The notes beneath the pieces are model-generated. The model searched no databases. It was not told the DNA's origin and saw only the letters and a program-made list of their open reading frames with translations. Of a stretch of DNA of 64,000 nt, positions 1 through 12,822 are shown piece by piece. The DNA is taken from positions 186,001-250,000 of the forward strand of contig NC_045143.1 of assembly GCF_008831285.2 (NCBI RefSeq), given 5' to 3'. Source of the DNA: Nymphaea colorata. Taxonomy: Eukaryota > Streptophyta > Magnoliopsida > Nymphaeales > Nymphaeaceae. A program made the position numbers and the translations under genes. Position 1 is the first letter of the stretch, and every line of letters starts with the position of its first letter.

Positions 1-230
1 ATCCAACCATTTCAAAAAAATCGGGGTACCAAAAAAAAATTAATACCTGACTAAGAAATCAGATCCAATTTGGATTTAAAAAACAACTGATCGGATCTAG
101 ATTTGGATTCGTATATAGATATTTCATAAATATCCGATCAAGTATAAATAATTATCCGTTGGCATTTCCATTGGTGTGAATCTGATTTTGACATTCACAT
201 TCGAATATTTATAACTTTGCCCCGAACACC
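1..230. repeat. Transposon terminal relic, same type as the edge of block Z
   Basis: The first 230 bases are AT-rich and full of variants of 'gatattcgatc' and 'atccgatcaag'. The same text, reversed, sits at about 44060-44260, just inside arm B of the large inverted repeat, including the shared 'ggggtacc' next to a run of A/T. It is therefore a terminal or subterminal piece of the same DNA transposon family, cut by the window edge. No coding sequence is visible. The class (Mutator-like or hAT-like) cannot be settled because the outer terminus is not in view. Confidence 0.5.
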
Positions 231-939
231 GCCGACCTGGACGGTGAGTCTCCTTGTCACGCCCACAAGTTTTCAAAAAGGCAGTTTATGAAATTTTAAA
301 CTAAAGTGTGTTTTTGAAACACTACATAATATTAGGTCGATTTTGAAATTTTGGTGAGGGGAGGTTTATCGAGCCCTACCCGCCTCTTTCCTTCTTCTTT
401 TCTAAAATTCAGGAGCATGGACAAACTTTCTGCCCGTTGGGGCATAATTTCTGTTTTTCGTCCTTGTCCGTGGAGAAGCCGTCTTCCTCCTCTTGCAGAA
501 GCTCTCCGCATGCAGCTGCCCATTCTCGTATCGCACGTCTGCATCAACTCCTCTTCCACGTCTCTGTCGAGGTGAGGCGCAGGCTTGCCTCTTTCTTTCT
601 CGTTTTATTTCCAAACAGCCTGTGTTTCCCCAAATCGCAGCCCTAGTTGTCGTCTTCGCCTTTTCAAGATAGGGAAGGTTGTTTTAGATCTGCTTTATGT
701 TTGAAAACTTGTTTAATTGGATCATAAGTTTGCAAAAGGACCTGCTTACAGCATGGATGTTATATATGAATATCGGACTTTCATGCGTTGTTGTTCTTCT
801 TTGTTGGTTGCTAAATACTTTTATCTGTTTAGTTATATTGGGCCTGTCCATTGCCTAGGATTAATGACATTATTGGCTTTTGCTTCAAATTGTATTTGCA
901 AATAATAAAAACTTTACCGTTCCCAAACAATATCTAAGT

Positions 940-970
<31 letters not shown>

Positions 971-3112
971 TGTGTGAAGCTTGAGGGTTCGAGGATCTTG
1001 TGTATAGCTTCTATGACTTCCTCCCCCTTTTCTGGTCAAAGCTTGTGAATCCTTTTTTAGCCTTCGTCAACTGTAATGTAGAATCTTAAATTGAAACATG
1101 TATATCTTGTACTTTGCTCTGTTTTGTGTTCGGCAACTGTTGGTTTCTTTGTTTGAATCAGAGACATCATCCAATTGACACAAAACGGGACAAAAATAAG
1201 TATCCAGGAACAACGCAAGAAACACTCTGATAAGAATCCTTCGTTTAGGTGATTTGCATCATAGTGGATGTTTTATTTCTCTGAATTAACATAGCATGCA
1301 AACTTATATAGTTCCAAAACCCTATTCTATATAGAACTGCCTCTAATTTTGAGTTAGTTTTGACCATGCTAAATATCTGAGTTTGCGGAGCAAACTTTGC
1401 TGCTTTTCCAAAAGCAGTTGAGACATGCCAAAGCCTTCCTTTAAACTTTTGCAATGCAAACCTGCAGGGAGTAGGGGCCTTTCTTGACCATTTTATTGAA
1501 CAAAAATTGAAGCTATACACAAACATACGAATAGAGCTGAGGTAGAATTACACTCTAGACATACAATGAGTGTACAAAAGCTATACAGCAGTAAACCATC
1601 AAACACGTGACCCCAACAGGAGAACTAACACACAGCTCCTCACACCGGAAGAGTAATCTTTTCCAAAGTTTGGAGTGGGATGAGTCTACAAGCCATGTTG
1701 AAGATATTAGGGAAGAATTTGAGGCTCATCTTTAGATCTTTCCTATAATTGTGCTTTTCTTGTATTTGCAGTTATGACTTGTGACCTAATTTTGGTGATG
1801 GCTGGTCAAATTTGTCGTGGGAAAGGGAAGGCTCAATGAGGCAGCACATTGTTGTAGACAGGCTTTAGCAGTCGCTGTCTGGTATGCATTTTTTTTTCCT
1901 TTTCTTCTTCCTTTCCTTCTTCATTGGTGGATTGCACTTGTCTAAGACAGTCTTATTGTCAAAAAAAGTTTCCCCTTAATGCTGCCCCAATTAATTGTCA
2001 TAGCAAACTTTGGGAATGTGATGAAGGTTCATGGTCCATTACAAGAAGTGAGGTGCTTTGTTCTTTGAAGAGGAAATCTGTTTTCTATAAATTATATAGA
2101 ATGACAATTGTTTGATTTCTTTGCTAATGTACTTTACATTTTCTTACTATTCTTGCCCTGTGTGCATGAGTGTTGTATCTTCTTCTTGGGTGCAAGCATT
2201 TTGTGTTTTGATTTTCTTACATGCGAATATAGTTTTCTGAATTTTGTGTGATTTTTTACTATCTTTGATAGTTTAATTAGGAAACATTGTTTTTGAGAAT
2301 TTTGTTCTACTTTGTACAGAAACTGGGCAGAATAAAAAAAATACAAAACAAATACCAAAGTTCAAAAAATTCTGAATTCTGGTTTTCTAAAATCCTCTAC
2401 TTCTGTAGAATAAAAAATCCTTAGTTTTGGTATCATCTCTTTACAATATCATGTCTTTTAACCCAGATTTATGAACCCGTCAGAAATCGAAAAGTCTGCC
2501 TTTGTTCTATATCCGAAGTCCGAACACTTTTTTACTTTCGCTTCTGCAGACAACCTTACATCAAAGTCTAACAGTGTCCAATCCTGTTGTTGTCGTTATC
2601 ATTTCTCTAATGATTTTACAAAAGCCGCTTTATAGGATTGGTTTATCCTAGGGTTTGTTCAAGGAAAGAGAAGAGCTTAACCTAAACCTCTTGCAAAACT
2701 TTCAATCAGTTGATGACCTATTATTTATACATTTATGAGAACTCGTCACCCTTAAACCACCCTTTTATGTAGAATATCATATTTTTATAGCAGAGTTGGT
2801 GAAGTTCATTCTTCTTCCTAGTCTACCCCATTTGTTTTGCATTTGCCCGTCTCTTTAGGGAGTAAAGTTCATTCCTCCTTGTGATATACCATTTGATGTC
2901 AAGAACTTTTTTAAAAGTTTTTTTTTTTAATTTTCTTTAAAAACATTTTAAAAATGGCTTCTCTCACAACGATATGTCTGTGCTTTACTCTTAGTATCTT
3001 CTTGAGTAGGAGAAAATTTCAAGTTTTTGTTGTCAATCTATGGAACGGGAAAGCTGAAAAATCCTAGATGTGAACAGTAAGGAAAACTCCTATGAAGCTG
3101 AGAAAGTCAATC
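231..3112. other. Non-coding stretch with no recognised gene
   Basis: There is no open frame that resembles a known protein. A GC-richer part at 351-580 ends in a good splice-donor context (GTCGAG followed by GTGAGG near 570), so it might be an untranslated or captured first exon; I could not identify it. A dinucleotide tract, (CT)10 followed by GT repeats, lies at 941-976. The rest is AT-rich with poly-T runs and looks like old intergenic or intronic sequence. Confidence 0.4.
941..976. repeat. Microsatellite (CT)n-(GT)n
   Basis: Ten uninterrupted CT units are followed by a GT run with one break. This is a simple-sequence repeat without visible coding context. Confidence 0.9.
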
Positions 3113-6100
3113 CTAGGAAATGCTATTGATTCCGGTGTTCAAACATTTACAAGGATTTAACATGAAATATACTGTGAGAGAAGCCACAATGCTCTGTAAG
3201 ATCTTGGCAGGTAGCAAAATGAGGGTTGAGAGATGGGCTCGGGGCTTGTGTAGTTGTTCCTCTAAGTCAGTAATCATGAGTACCGGGTAGGCATAAAGCT
3301 GATTTATGTCTATTTCGCGAAGATAATGACTTACGAACCTTTGGCTCGTCGAAAACTCGTAAGGTGAAGCGGGTTGGACACGTGACAAAGCTACACATAA
3401 CTACCAAAGCGGTGGAGCTTCGTAGTAGCCTTTGAGGTGGTGAGGTATTCCCTCAAAGGTGAAGGTCGGCCTGAAAAAAAAAAAAATCAAAGGAAAAGAA
3501 ATCAAAAAGGCAAAAAGCTGAATGCAAAAGAAAGAAAAAGAAAAAAAGAAAAAAAACAAAAACAAAAGGTGCCTGCCAAGAGATGAAAGACATGAAGGCT
3601 AAACTTGCAGGAATTGAATGTGGCAATCTTTCGTAGATGTGTGATTTTGGGGTCAATATCTGCTCCTTTTTTTTATTACCTAAGACGTCGAGGATGATTC
3701 CTTTATGTTCACATTTAGAAAATTGAAAGATGTCCCTTCTAGAGGTTCGACAACATTGATGCGAAATGAATCCTAATGCTTGTATGGTAGTATGGGTAAA
3801 TGAATGACATATTGTTTGCACAACACGAGCACTCAAGCTTATGAGTTAAATTGATAATTTTGAACTATTTCAAAGTAAAAACTTGACATCTCTTGTTATG
3901 TTTCGAGGTTTTTTAGGCATAAGAGGAACTAACCAATCCCCTTTGGTCTTGAAAGGTGTTTGCCATTTCATTAACAAATTACTAGTCCCGTTCATGGAAT
4001 AGATGAAGTCATGGAACTCCTCAAACCTAGTCCACTTATGCTGAATGTGACAAATTGTCCATCTTTTCCTTTGTCTTGGGAGAGACAGATCATTTGGAAA
4101 CCTGACCCATTATTCCATCTTAATTGAGTCTCCTCAACCCGTTGAAATGCCTTGAAACTGCTTTTCAATGACATAACCCAAACTTAGGGTTGAGGCTGTC
4201 ATGGAAGGTCTCTTATCTGTTTTCAAAAGAACCGGTCAATTTTGAACTGTGACATTTTTGAAAAGTTACATCCTTTGAAGTTGCATGAGTTTTGTTTTTG
4301 GCTTCATCTAATATTTGTCTTGGCTTGAAATACATGGTTTTGCAAAATGGGGTGGAATTATTCTTCATCATCATCAACTACCCACCCATGCCTTTGCTTC
4401 GACAGCTGGGTCCTTCATAGATTTGGACCAGCTTATTATTCAGTTCTTCCTTGTTTCTTCTTGTGTCATGTTAGTCGAGAGACATAAATTGTCCATCTTT
4501 TCCTTTGTCTTGGGAGAGACAGATCATTTGGAATCCTGACCCATTATTCCATCTTAATTGAGTCTCCTCAACCCGTTGAAATGCCTTGAAACTGCTTTTC
4601 AATGACATAACCCAAACTTAGGGTTGTGGCTGTCATGGAAGGTCTCTTATCTGTTTTCAAAAGAACTGGTCAATTTTGAACTGTGACATTTTTGAAAAGT
4701 TACATCCTTTGAAGTTGCATGAGTTTTGTTTTTGGCTTCATCTAATATTTGTCTTGGCTTGAAATACATGGTTTTGCAAAATGGGGTGGAATTATTCTTC
4801 ATCATCATCAACTACCCACCCATGCCTTTGCTTCGACAGCTGGGTCCTTCATAGATTTGGACCAGCTTATTATTCAGTTCTTTCTTGTTTCTGGATATTT
4901 TAACTAGTATGTGTTTGTTTATCCATAAATCAGGACAATGTCCTGCATTGGGGAAAAATTATGATATTATTGAATCTTTTCTCATTGATGCTATTTATGT
5001 TGTGTCACTCATTTAAGGCTGGCTGTTCGGCCTGCTCCCCGTCGATTGAGGCTATTGCTTTTAATCTAGTTCTTCCCCTTTCCATAACCGAGATGTTTTT
5101 CCTACATTGGAGGAGAAGGTGGGCTGAGGTTGGACCAAAACTATATCAGAATGTAGGTTCTTTAGGCGTGAAAATGACACAACTAATGCTTATTTCAGAA
5201 TGTCTTGGAAAGCTTGTTTTTAGATTTGTTATTGGTCTTGAATTTTTTTATGTTCTTAACCAAATGTCGTTGCTGCTGGTAAGGCCCATGATCATGAACT
5301 GGAAGGTGAACAGTGATACTTTTTTTTCCAAGACTTTCCTAACACTTGATATGGCAAGCATTTTATGCAGAGGTTGGGCACTATTGCATGAATTCGTGAA
5401 CTTGATCCTAACATTATGGGTTTTCCTGAATTTGGTTGCTTGCCCATGCCTGGTGTGATTGGCGAACCAAGAGCCTCTAATGCCATTCACCATTCAACGA
5501 CAACTTTTCTACAAAAAGCAAAATACTTTATACAACCAAAGGAGGTTGTTGAGTTGGTTGAAGGCATCCTCAGGAATGTGTTGTTGATGTACTGAACATG
5601 AAATAATGTCTTTTCTTTTTATGTTTGTTGTGGTTTAATGCATAATGTTTGTTGTGGTTGAAAGCATATGTTGCCAGCAACCAAAACTGGTTTGATATCG
5701 GCATTTCCAATGGGTTAAACACTTGCTAGAAGATAGAGTCTATACATAGGATTGAGTTGCAACTCATTACCAAGAGATTGGAGTAACTTCGGATCGATGA
5801 AGGCCGAGAGGTATGCTTCAAAGGTACAAAAGTTACAGCAGTAACTGCTGTTGTATATACATACAGAAGCAACTAGGCCTTTAAGGTAGTTTGTTAATTA
5901 ATCTTCATGTACATTTGTCACAGAGCAAAGTTTGCTGGCCTAACACTCACCTTGGGATAGATGTTGATTGGAGAAAAAAGAGGGGATATACTAGTCTTGA
6001 TCATACACCCAACATACAGTAATTGAAAGCAGCACTTATTATGACCATTTCCCTGGTTGGATGGAAGGCACAAGGTATGTTTGCACACTGATACTTAGAC

Positions 6101-6570
6101 ACCAATTAAAAAACTGAGTCGACTTAAAACCAGCTGATGGAGGTTGAGAGTTCGATTCTGCGATAGTCTCTTGGCATAATCTGGTAGCTTTAATTTAATT
6201 TACATCCAAATTTCACTTACATCCAAGAGATGAATGTTAGCCCATATTTGAAAAAGGAACCACAGACCGGCCCCTGTCCTTGGGCACACTGCTTACTAGG
6301 AAGTTGGTGAATCCAATCCTTTTTCTTCTTGCTTTGTACAGAGGTTCGAATGTGTGAATTCTGAAGCACTCATCGCACATTCAACCATGCATGCGCACAC
6401 CGATGTGGTGAATAAGATGATTAATTAGCAAAGGTAAGTAACAAGTACATAATAGTCGTCATCAGGGAGAGATAATATGCCTCAATGGATTTAAATCCCA
6501 ATTGACGAGGTATTCTTCCATGTCCTTCTGGTGTGAAGCATCATGATCACAAAGCGATTCCATGATGCTA
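3113..6570. repeat. Block X, copy 1 (large dispersed repeat)
   Basis: About 3.4 kb that returns nearly word for word at 8940-12822, and in pieces at 20246-20345, 40085-40265, 61885-62275 and, reversed, 63600-64000. It contains an A-rich tract after 'ggtcggcctg' (3466-3560) and several translated stretches that differ between copies by stops and frameshifts, so none is called as a gene. No long terminal repeats or terminal inverted repeats were found at its edges. It is most likely a decayed transposable element or segmental duplication of unknown class. A gene-like path around 5390-5460, in a frame other than the longest open one, is shared by both copies but I do not recognise it. Confidence 0.7.
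4046..4890. repeat. Local direct duplication inside block X copy 1
   Basis: About 430 bases are present twice in a row: the text starting 'attgtccatcttttcc' at about 4050 begins again at about 4486, and both copies run through 'cttcatcatcatcaac' to 'ggaccagcttattatt'. Block X copy 2 has this segment only once (9857-10270), so the duplication happened after the X copies separated, or was lost from copy 2. Confidence 0.8.
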
Positions 6571-7057
6571 AGAATGGGAATTAAGTTGGAGGAAGCTGCC
6601 CCCAGCCTTGCCCCCTAAGTATTCCAAGTATGTCAAGGCAGCATAGCAGTTGCTTGGTGAGGTTGTGAATATTAGAAATGCTTTGAGATCTGAGACCAAC
6701 AAGAGCCAAAGCTTTCGGACATCCGGTTCCAAGGAGATGGATACAGGAACAAATGCTTCTGTAAGACCACGATAGGTTTTTGAGAGCAGACAAAAAATCT
6801 TACAAGTCATGTAAGTGGGTTTTGCAAGGAGAAAAGTTCAAAGCTCAGAATCTACTATCATCTGATCGGCTCATTTGGATGCAGAAGTATTATAAGGAGA
6901 AGGGTTCCTTGATATTTGAGCTCTAAATCTACTCTCAGCTCATGACCAGCTCATTTGGATGTGGAAGTGGGTTTTGCAAAGGAAAGGGTCCTAAACAGTG
7001 GTGGAACAAGAAGTGCTGGATTAAACTGTTCTGCACGCGTATATTTTCTATGTTCAC
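6571..7057. other. Unrecognised spacer between X and Y blocks
   Basis: Both strands have short open frames (for example minus 6568-6810) but none matches a family I know. The text follows directly on block X copy 1 and is missing in copy 2, where a copia fragment begins at the equivalent point. Confidence 0.3.
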
Positions 7058-7136
7058 CTATGTCCCTCCAAAAATAAAATATCCCTCTCTATGCGTATAT
7101 TTTTTAGAGCGATATTTTATTTTTGGAGGGGCATAG
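7058..7136. mobile_element. Short foldback (MITE-like) element
   Basis: Seventy-nine bases begin with CTATGTCCCTCCAAAAATAA and end with its reverse complement apart from one difference, giving inverted arms of about 26 bases around a short AT-rich loop. The RNA or single strand would fold into a nearly perfect hairpin. It may be a miniature transposon or the inverted remains of a larger one. No clear target duplication was seen. Confidence 0.55.
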
Positions 7137-7429
7137 TCCAAAATTTATTGTTCCGCCACTGCCACTGTATAAATGTATTTCTCTTGCTTTGAGGTCACCG
7201 CTCATTTCCTCTGTTTGCATCTTTACATTTTTGGGGTTCTGTCTCAGTTATTTAATTGCCCGTTTGCTGCTATTATTAAAAGTTTTGCAGAGCATGTGCA
7301 TGTGAGCCACTTATTGATGCAAATTAACTATTTGGATATTAAGCAACAGATCCACCAATTTACTGATCCTCTATGTAAGAAAAACACAATAATCCTATAA
7401 ACATATGGCTTCTGTTTTATAACGAGAAT

Positions 7430-8939
7430 AAAGAAAGTTAAATTCTGGAAGCCAAAAAGTCGCAACGGCGAATTTGCTTTCCCCAACTCGACAAAACCGT
7501 CGCCCACTCTCACCGCCTCTGCCATGCCTATCCAAGAAACGTCTCAACTCTTCTCCTGTGTCTCTCCTATTCTTCTTCGTCTCCTGCAATGCAACCCGTC
7601 TCCGTCCCACCTCCCCTCTCCCCTCTGCTTCACATGTATGAATACTTCTCTTTCTGAGTCGGCCTTAGCTCTGATTTACAGCATTCTCATATGACGTCGT
7701 TTGAAATAGGCATGCTAACCTGGTCTCTCTCTCTCTCTCTCTCTTTGAGGCTCTGCGTCGACCATCGCTGACGCACCTCTTGCCGTATGTTATCTCTTCT
7801 TGTCTCTTCATTCGTTTCTTCCCTTCAACGCGGTAGCCCTCAAATTGGTTGATGAAATGTCAGTGCATATGTACGTACACTGTTGTTTTTTTTTAAATGC
7901 CTCAACTTATGTTATTAGTCCACAATGGAGAAAATCGAGGGCGGCGACGATCGCATCAAGAGGATCTCCACGTTGATCCGTGTGATCCCAAATTTCCCCA
8001 AGTCCGGTATCTCTTTCTCTATGTCTCTCTCTTTCCCTTGAGCACGGCTTCTTGATTACTTTCGGTGGGCCTTCAAATTTGTGGTCTTGGGTTCTGTTCG
8101 TTATTTGCAGGCAGCCGCCATCTACCACTGGTTGTCGGCAGACAGCGAGTCACCTGCAACAGTCATTCCCTGAGATGCGCATCGAAGCCTCAAAGGTTTG
8201 AAACTTAGAAAATGTCATGCATCCGAGAGGGGTTGCTTGAAGGGTTTTAATTTTCAAGGTTTTCTGATGATGCCACAGTTAAGATGCTTCCAACACCATA
8301 GTGCAGGACTTAACCTTCGATTCTACCATGCATCAAAAAAGTGATAGCGGTCAATCCTTTGACTTGTCTTAGGCCTTTCGCATGTATGATTAGGATGCAG
8401 AAATCGTATTTCAGTACTCATCTAATTTAAATTTTTGGCGGTGATATTTCAGAAAAGAATAGATTTATATTGGAATTTGGTAGAGTTAGGGTTCATTTAG
8501 GTTGCATTGCTATTCCTATGGGCATTTACGGAAGAGAGATACACAAGGGCATGCATATATTCTCGTATGTGATTACCTTTAGTGATCAATTAATGTGTTG
8601 ATCTTATGTTGTAACTTTTTAGCCTTCTAAGTAATGTTAGACGGCTGTTGTTATAGTTGGAAGTGCTTCAGGTATTGTTGGTCATTCCAGCCTACTGTTG
8701 GATGCTTGTCGCTCAACCTTGTGGTTGGTTGAGTTGCACACTAAAGGTTTTGTTTAGGGCTTTTTTTTTGTGGTTTCAAAAAAGTTAGGAGATAATGGTA
8801 ATAGGTTTATGGTGAAAAAAACATCTAAAAGGTATGTGGGGGCATTAGCTATTAGAAGGTTCTTTGTGTATTATCGCAAACACTTGTGTATATGCAATTT
8901 ATATGTGTATGTGTATGATCCATCAAGCTATATGCACAA
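7430..8939 (+). repeat. Block Y, copy 1
   Basis: About 1.5 kb that is repeated at 41340-43195 (full), 13719-14640 (3' half) and 40430-40880 (short piece). It begins with a pyrimidine-rich leader, includes a first-exon fragment of an adenine phosphoribosyltransferase gene (7925-8006), a (CT)n tract at 7727-7744, and ends in an AT-rich segment with 'tatgcaatttatatgtg'. At 8945 it joins directly to block X copy 2. The copies differ by small insertions and substitutions typical of old repeats. Confidence 0.7.
7925..8006 (+). pseudogene. Adenine phosphoribosyltransferase first-exon fragment (copy 1)
   Basis: An ATG opens 27 codons that read MEKIEGG...RIKRISTLIRVIPNFPKS and stop at a correct splice donor (CCG followed by GTATCT). 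The RVIPNFPK(P/S)G stretch is the hallmark start of plant adenine phosphoribosyltransferases, which salvage adenine to AMP in the cytosol or plastid. The phosphate- and PRPP-binding parts of the enzyme are encoded by later exons; none is found downstream, so this is an isolated first exon carried inside repeat block Y. The second copy at 41891-41969 keeps the more usual FPKPG. Non-functional as an enzyme gene. Confidence 0.7.
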
Positions 8940-11900
8940 GGAAGGTCAAACATTTACAAGGATTTAACGTGAAATATACTGTGAGAGAAGCCACAATGCT
9001 CTGTAAGATCTTGGCAGGTAGCAAAATGAGGGTTGAGAGATGGGCTCGAGGCTTGTGTAGTTGTTCCTCTAAGTCTGTAATCATGAGTACCGGGTAGGCA
9101 TAAAGCTGATTTATGTCTATTTCGCGAAGATAATGACTTACGAACCTTTGGCTTGTCGAAAACTCGTAAGGTGAAGCGGGTTGGACACGTGACAAAGCTA
9201 CACATAACTACCAAAGCGGTGGAGCTTCGTAGTAGCCTTTGAGGTGGTGAGGTATTCCCTCAAAGGTGAAGGTCGGCCTGAAAAAAAAAAAAATCAAAGG
9301 AAAAGAAATCAAAAAGGCAAAAAGCTGAATGCAAAAGAAAGAAAAAGAAAAAAAGAAAAAACAAAAGGTGCCTGCCAAGAGATGAAAGACATGAAAGCTA
9401 AACTTGCAGGAATTGAATGTGACAATCTTTCGTAGATGTGTGATTTTGGGGTCAATATCTGCTCCTTTATTACCTAAGACGTCGAGGATGATTCTTTTAT
9501 ATTCAGATTTCGAAAATTGAAAGATGTCCCTTCTAGAGGTTCGACAACATTGATGCGAAATGAATCCTAATGCTTGTATGGTAGTATGGGTAAATGAATG
9601 ACATATTGTTTGCACAACACGAGCACTCAAGCTTATGAGTTAAATTGATAATTTTGAACTATTTCAAAGTAAAAGCTTGACATCTCTTGTTATGTTTCGA
9701 GGTTTTTTAGGCATAAGAGGAACTAACCAATTCCCTTTGGTCTTGAAAGGTGTTTGCCATTTCATTAACAAACTACTAGTCCCGTTCATGGAATAGATGA
9801 AGTCATGGAACTCCTCAAACCTAGTCCTCAAACCTAGTCCACTTATGCTGAATGTGACAAATTGTCCATCTTTTCCTCTGTCTTGGGAGAGGCAGATCAT
9901 TTGGAAACCTGACCCATTATTGCACCTTAATTGAGTCTCCTCAACCCGTTCAAATGCCTTCAAACTGCATTTCAATGACATAACCCAAACTTAGGGTTGA
10001 GGCTGTCATGGAAGGTCTCTTATCTGTTTTCAAAAGAACCGGTCAATTTTGAACTCTGACATTTTTGAAAAGTTATATCCTTTGAAGTTGCGTGAGTTTT
10101 GTTCTTGGCTTCATCTAATATTTGTCTTGGCTTGAAATACATGGTTTTGCAAAATGGGGTGGAATTATTCTTCATCATCATCAACTACCCACCCATGCCT
10201 TTGCTTCGACAGCTGGGTCCTTCATAGATTTGGACCAGCTTATTATTCAGTTCTTTCTTGTTTCTTCTTGTGTCATGTTAGTCGAGAGTTATGGATATTT
10301 TAACTAGTATGTGTTTGTTTATCCATAAATCAGGACAATGTCCTGCATTGGGGAAAAATTATGATATTATTGAATCTTTTCTCATTGATGCTATTTATGT
10401 TGTGTCACTCATTTAAGGCTGGCTGTTCGGCATGCTCCCCATCGATTGAGGCTATTGCTTTTAATCTAGTTCTTCTCCTTTCCATAACCGAGATGTTTTT
10501 CCTACATTGGAGGAGAAGGTGGGTTGAGGTTGGACCAAAATTATATCAGAATGTAGGTTCTTTAGGCGTGAAAATGACACAGCTAATGCTTATTTCAGAA
10601 TGTCTTGGAAAGCTTGTTTTTAGATTTGTTATTGGTTTTGAATTTTTTTATGTTCTTAACCAAATGTCGTTGCTGCTGGTAAGGCCCATGATCATGAACT
10701 GGAAGGTGAACAGTGATACTTTTTTTCCCAAGACTTTCCTAACACTTGATATGGCAAGCATTTTATGCAGAGGTTGGGCACTATTGCATGAATTGGTGAA
10801 CTTGATCCTAACATTATGGGTTTTCCTCTATGTCACACGGATACGGGTACGGGTATCCTGTGGGTACGGGTACGGGGATACGGCAAGTTTCAAAATTTTA
10901 GGATACGCGGACACGGCGAATATTAAATTCAAAAAAAATAAAAATGATAAAAAGATGGAGAAAACGTATAATGAACATAAAATTTATGAAACAGTGAAAT
11001 AAAACATCGCACATAAGATGAAAAATATGATTCTAAACCGTCCAATCTTCAAACCAAAACATCCCCAAATCGGCAAGAAATGCCCAATATACATTAAACA
11101 TAAAAAAAAGATGGAAAAAACGTATAATGAACATAAAATTTATGAAACAGTGGAATAAAACATCACACATAGCATTGAAGAATATGATTCTAAACTGAAA
11201 ACATCCCAAAATCGGTAAGAAATACCCAATCTAAAAAATCCCCAAATAAAAGTTGAAACCCTAACTTCTAATATCGAAAATAATAGACAAAAGAAACACT
11301 TACCTGTCTGTCGCCGGCTGCCGCCGGACGCCACCGGAAGTCGCCGGAGGTCGTCGCCGTCGCCCGCCATTGCCGAACTGTGCTGCCAGCCTGCCGCGGA
11401 AGCCGTCGAGGGTAAAGGAAGGTCGACGATCGAGGGTAAGTGTTAATGCGTAAAACAAAATGGGTTAAAAAATCGGTTATAAAAGTGGTTTGGATCGGGT
11501 CTGACCCAGACCCGATCCAAAACGTATCCAGCCGTATCGCCGTGTCGGGATCCCCGTGTCGGCGTGTCGACGCCGGTACTTGAACCATTCTGCCGTATCC
11601 GTGTGACATAGGTTTTCCTGAACTAGGTTGCTTGCCCATGCCTGGTGTGATTGGCGAACCAAGAGCCTCTAATGCCATTCACCATTCAACGACAACTTTT
11701 CTACAAAAAGCAAAATACTTTATACAACCAAAGGAGGTTGTTGAGTTGGTTGAAGCCTTGAAGGCATCCTCAGGAATGTGTTGTTGATGTACTGAACATG
11801 AAATAATGTCTTTTCTTTTATGTTTGTTGTGGTTTAATGCATAATGTTTGTTGTGGTTGAAAGCATATGTTGCCAGCAACCAAAACTGGTTGTTGAGTTG

Positions 11901-12822
11901 GTTAAACACTTGCTAGAAGATAGAGTCTATACATAGGATTGAGTTGCAGTTCATTACCAAGAGATTGGAGTAACTTCGGATCGATGAAGGCCGAGAGATA
12001 TGCCATGAAACAACTTAGCTGTCAAAGGTACAAAAGTTACAGCAGTAACTGCTATTGTATATACATACAGAAGCAACTAGGCTTTTAAGGTAGTTTGTGA
12101 ATTAATCTTCATGTACATTTGTCACAGAGCAAAGTTTGCTGGCCTAACACTCACCATGGGATAGATGTTGATTGGAGAAAAAAGAGGGGATATACTAGTC
12201 TTGATCATACACCCAGCATACAGTAATTGAAAGCAGCACTTATTATGACCATTTCCCTGGTTGGATGGAAGGCACAAGGTATGTTTGCACACTGATACTT
12301 AGACACCAATTAAATAACTGAGTCGACTTAAAACCAGCTGATGGAGGTTGAGAGTTCGATTCCGCGATAGTCTCTTGGCATAATCTGGTAGCTTTAATTT
12401 AATTTACATCCAAATTTCACTTACATCCAAGAGATAAATGTTAGCCCAACTTTGAAAAAGGAACCACAGACCGGCCCCTGTCCTTGGGCACACTGCTTAC
12501 TAGGAAATTGGTGAATCCAATCCTTTTTCTTCTTGCTTTGTACAGAGGTTCGAATGTGTGAATTCTGAAGCACTCATCGCACATTCAACCATGCATGCAC
12601 ACACCGATGTGAACATGAAAATGCTGGTGAATAAGATGATTAATTAGCAAAGGTAAGTAACAAGTACATAATAGTCATCATCAGGAAGAGATGCTATCCA
12701 AATTCATATAGTTTAATATGCCTCAATGGATTTAAATCCCAATTGACGAGGTATTCTTCCATGTCCTTCTGGTGTGAAGCATCATGATCACAAAGCGATT
12801 CCATGATGCTAAGAATGGGAAT
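8940..12822. repeat. Block X, copy 2
   Basis: Nearly the same text as 3113-6570, in the same orientation, but lacking the local duplication of copy 1 and carrying a 784-bp hAT-like insertion (10828-11611). Open frames in it, such as minus 9664-9981 and plus 10361-11002, are longer than in copy 1 only through chance differences. The copy ends at 'aagaatgggaat', where a copia LTR begins; in copy 1 the text runs on past that point. Confidence 0.7.
10828..11611. mobile_element. Non-autonomous hAT-like transposon, 784 bp
   Basis: The element starts CTATGTCACACGGATACGG and ends with the exact reverse complement. It is flanked on both sides by the 8-bp duplication GTTTTCCT (10820-10827 and 11612-11619). 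The uninterrupted site is visible in block X copy 1 (about 5420-5430, 'gggttttcctgaa'), which proves the boundaries. Near both ends there are GC-rich variants of 'gatacgggtacggg'. An 8-bp duplication points to the hAT superfamily. No transposase is encoded; the inner part has a GC-rich stretch (11300-11420) that may be captured host sequence. Confidence 0.85.

Noticed and set aside
3113-9630. Minus-strand open frames shared by X copies (3113-3388, 3453-3836, 8923-9195, 9208-9630)
   Set aside because: They are shared because the DNA is duplicated; low-complexity poly-F stretches come from an A-rich tract, and no domain is recognisable.
4961-11002. Hydrophobic open frames of 165 and 213 codons in block X (4961-5458, 10361-11002)
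   Set aside because: The two copies differ in length only because the hAT-like insertion changes the end of one. Residues resemble no family, and the gene-like text nearby reads in a different frame.
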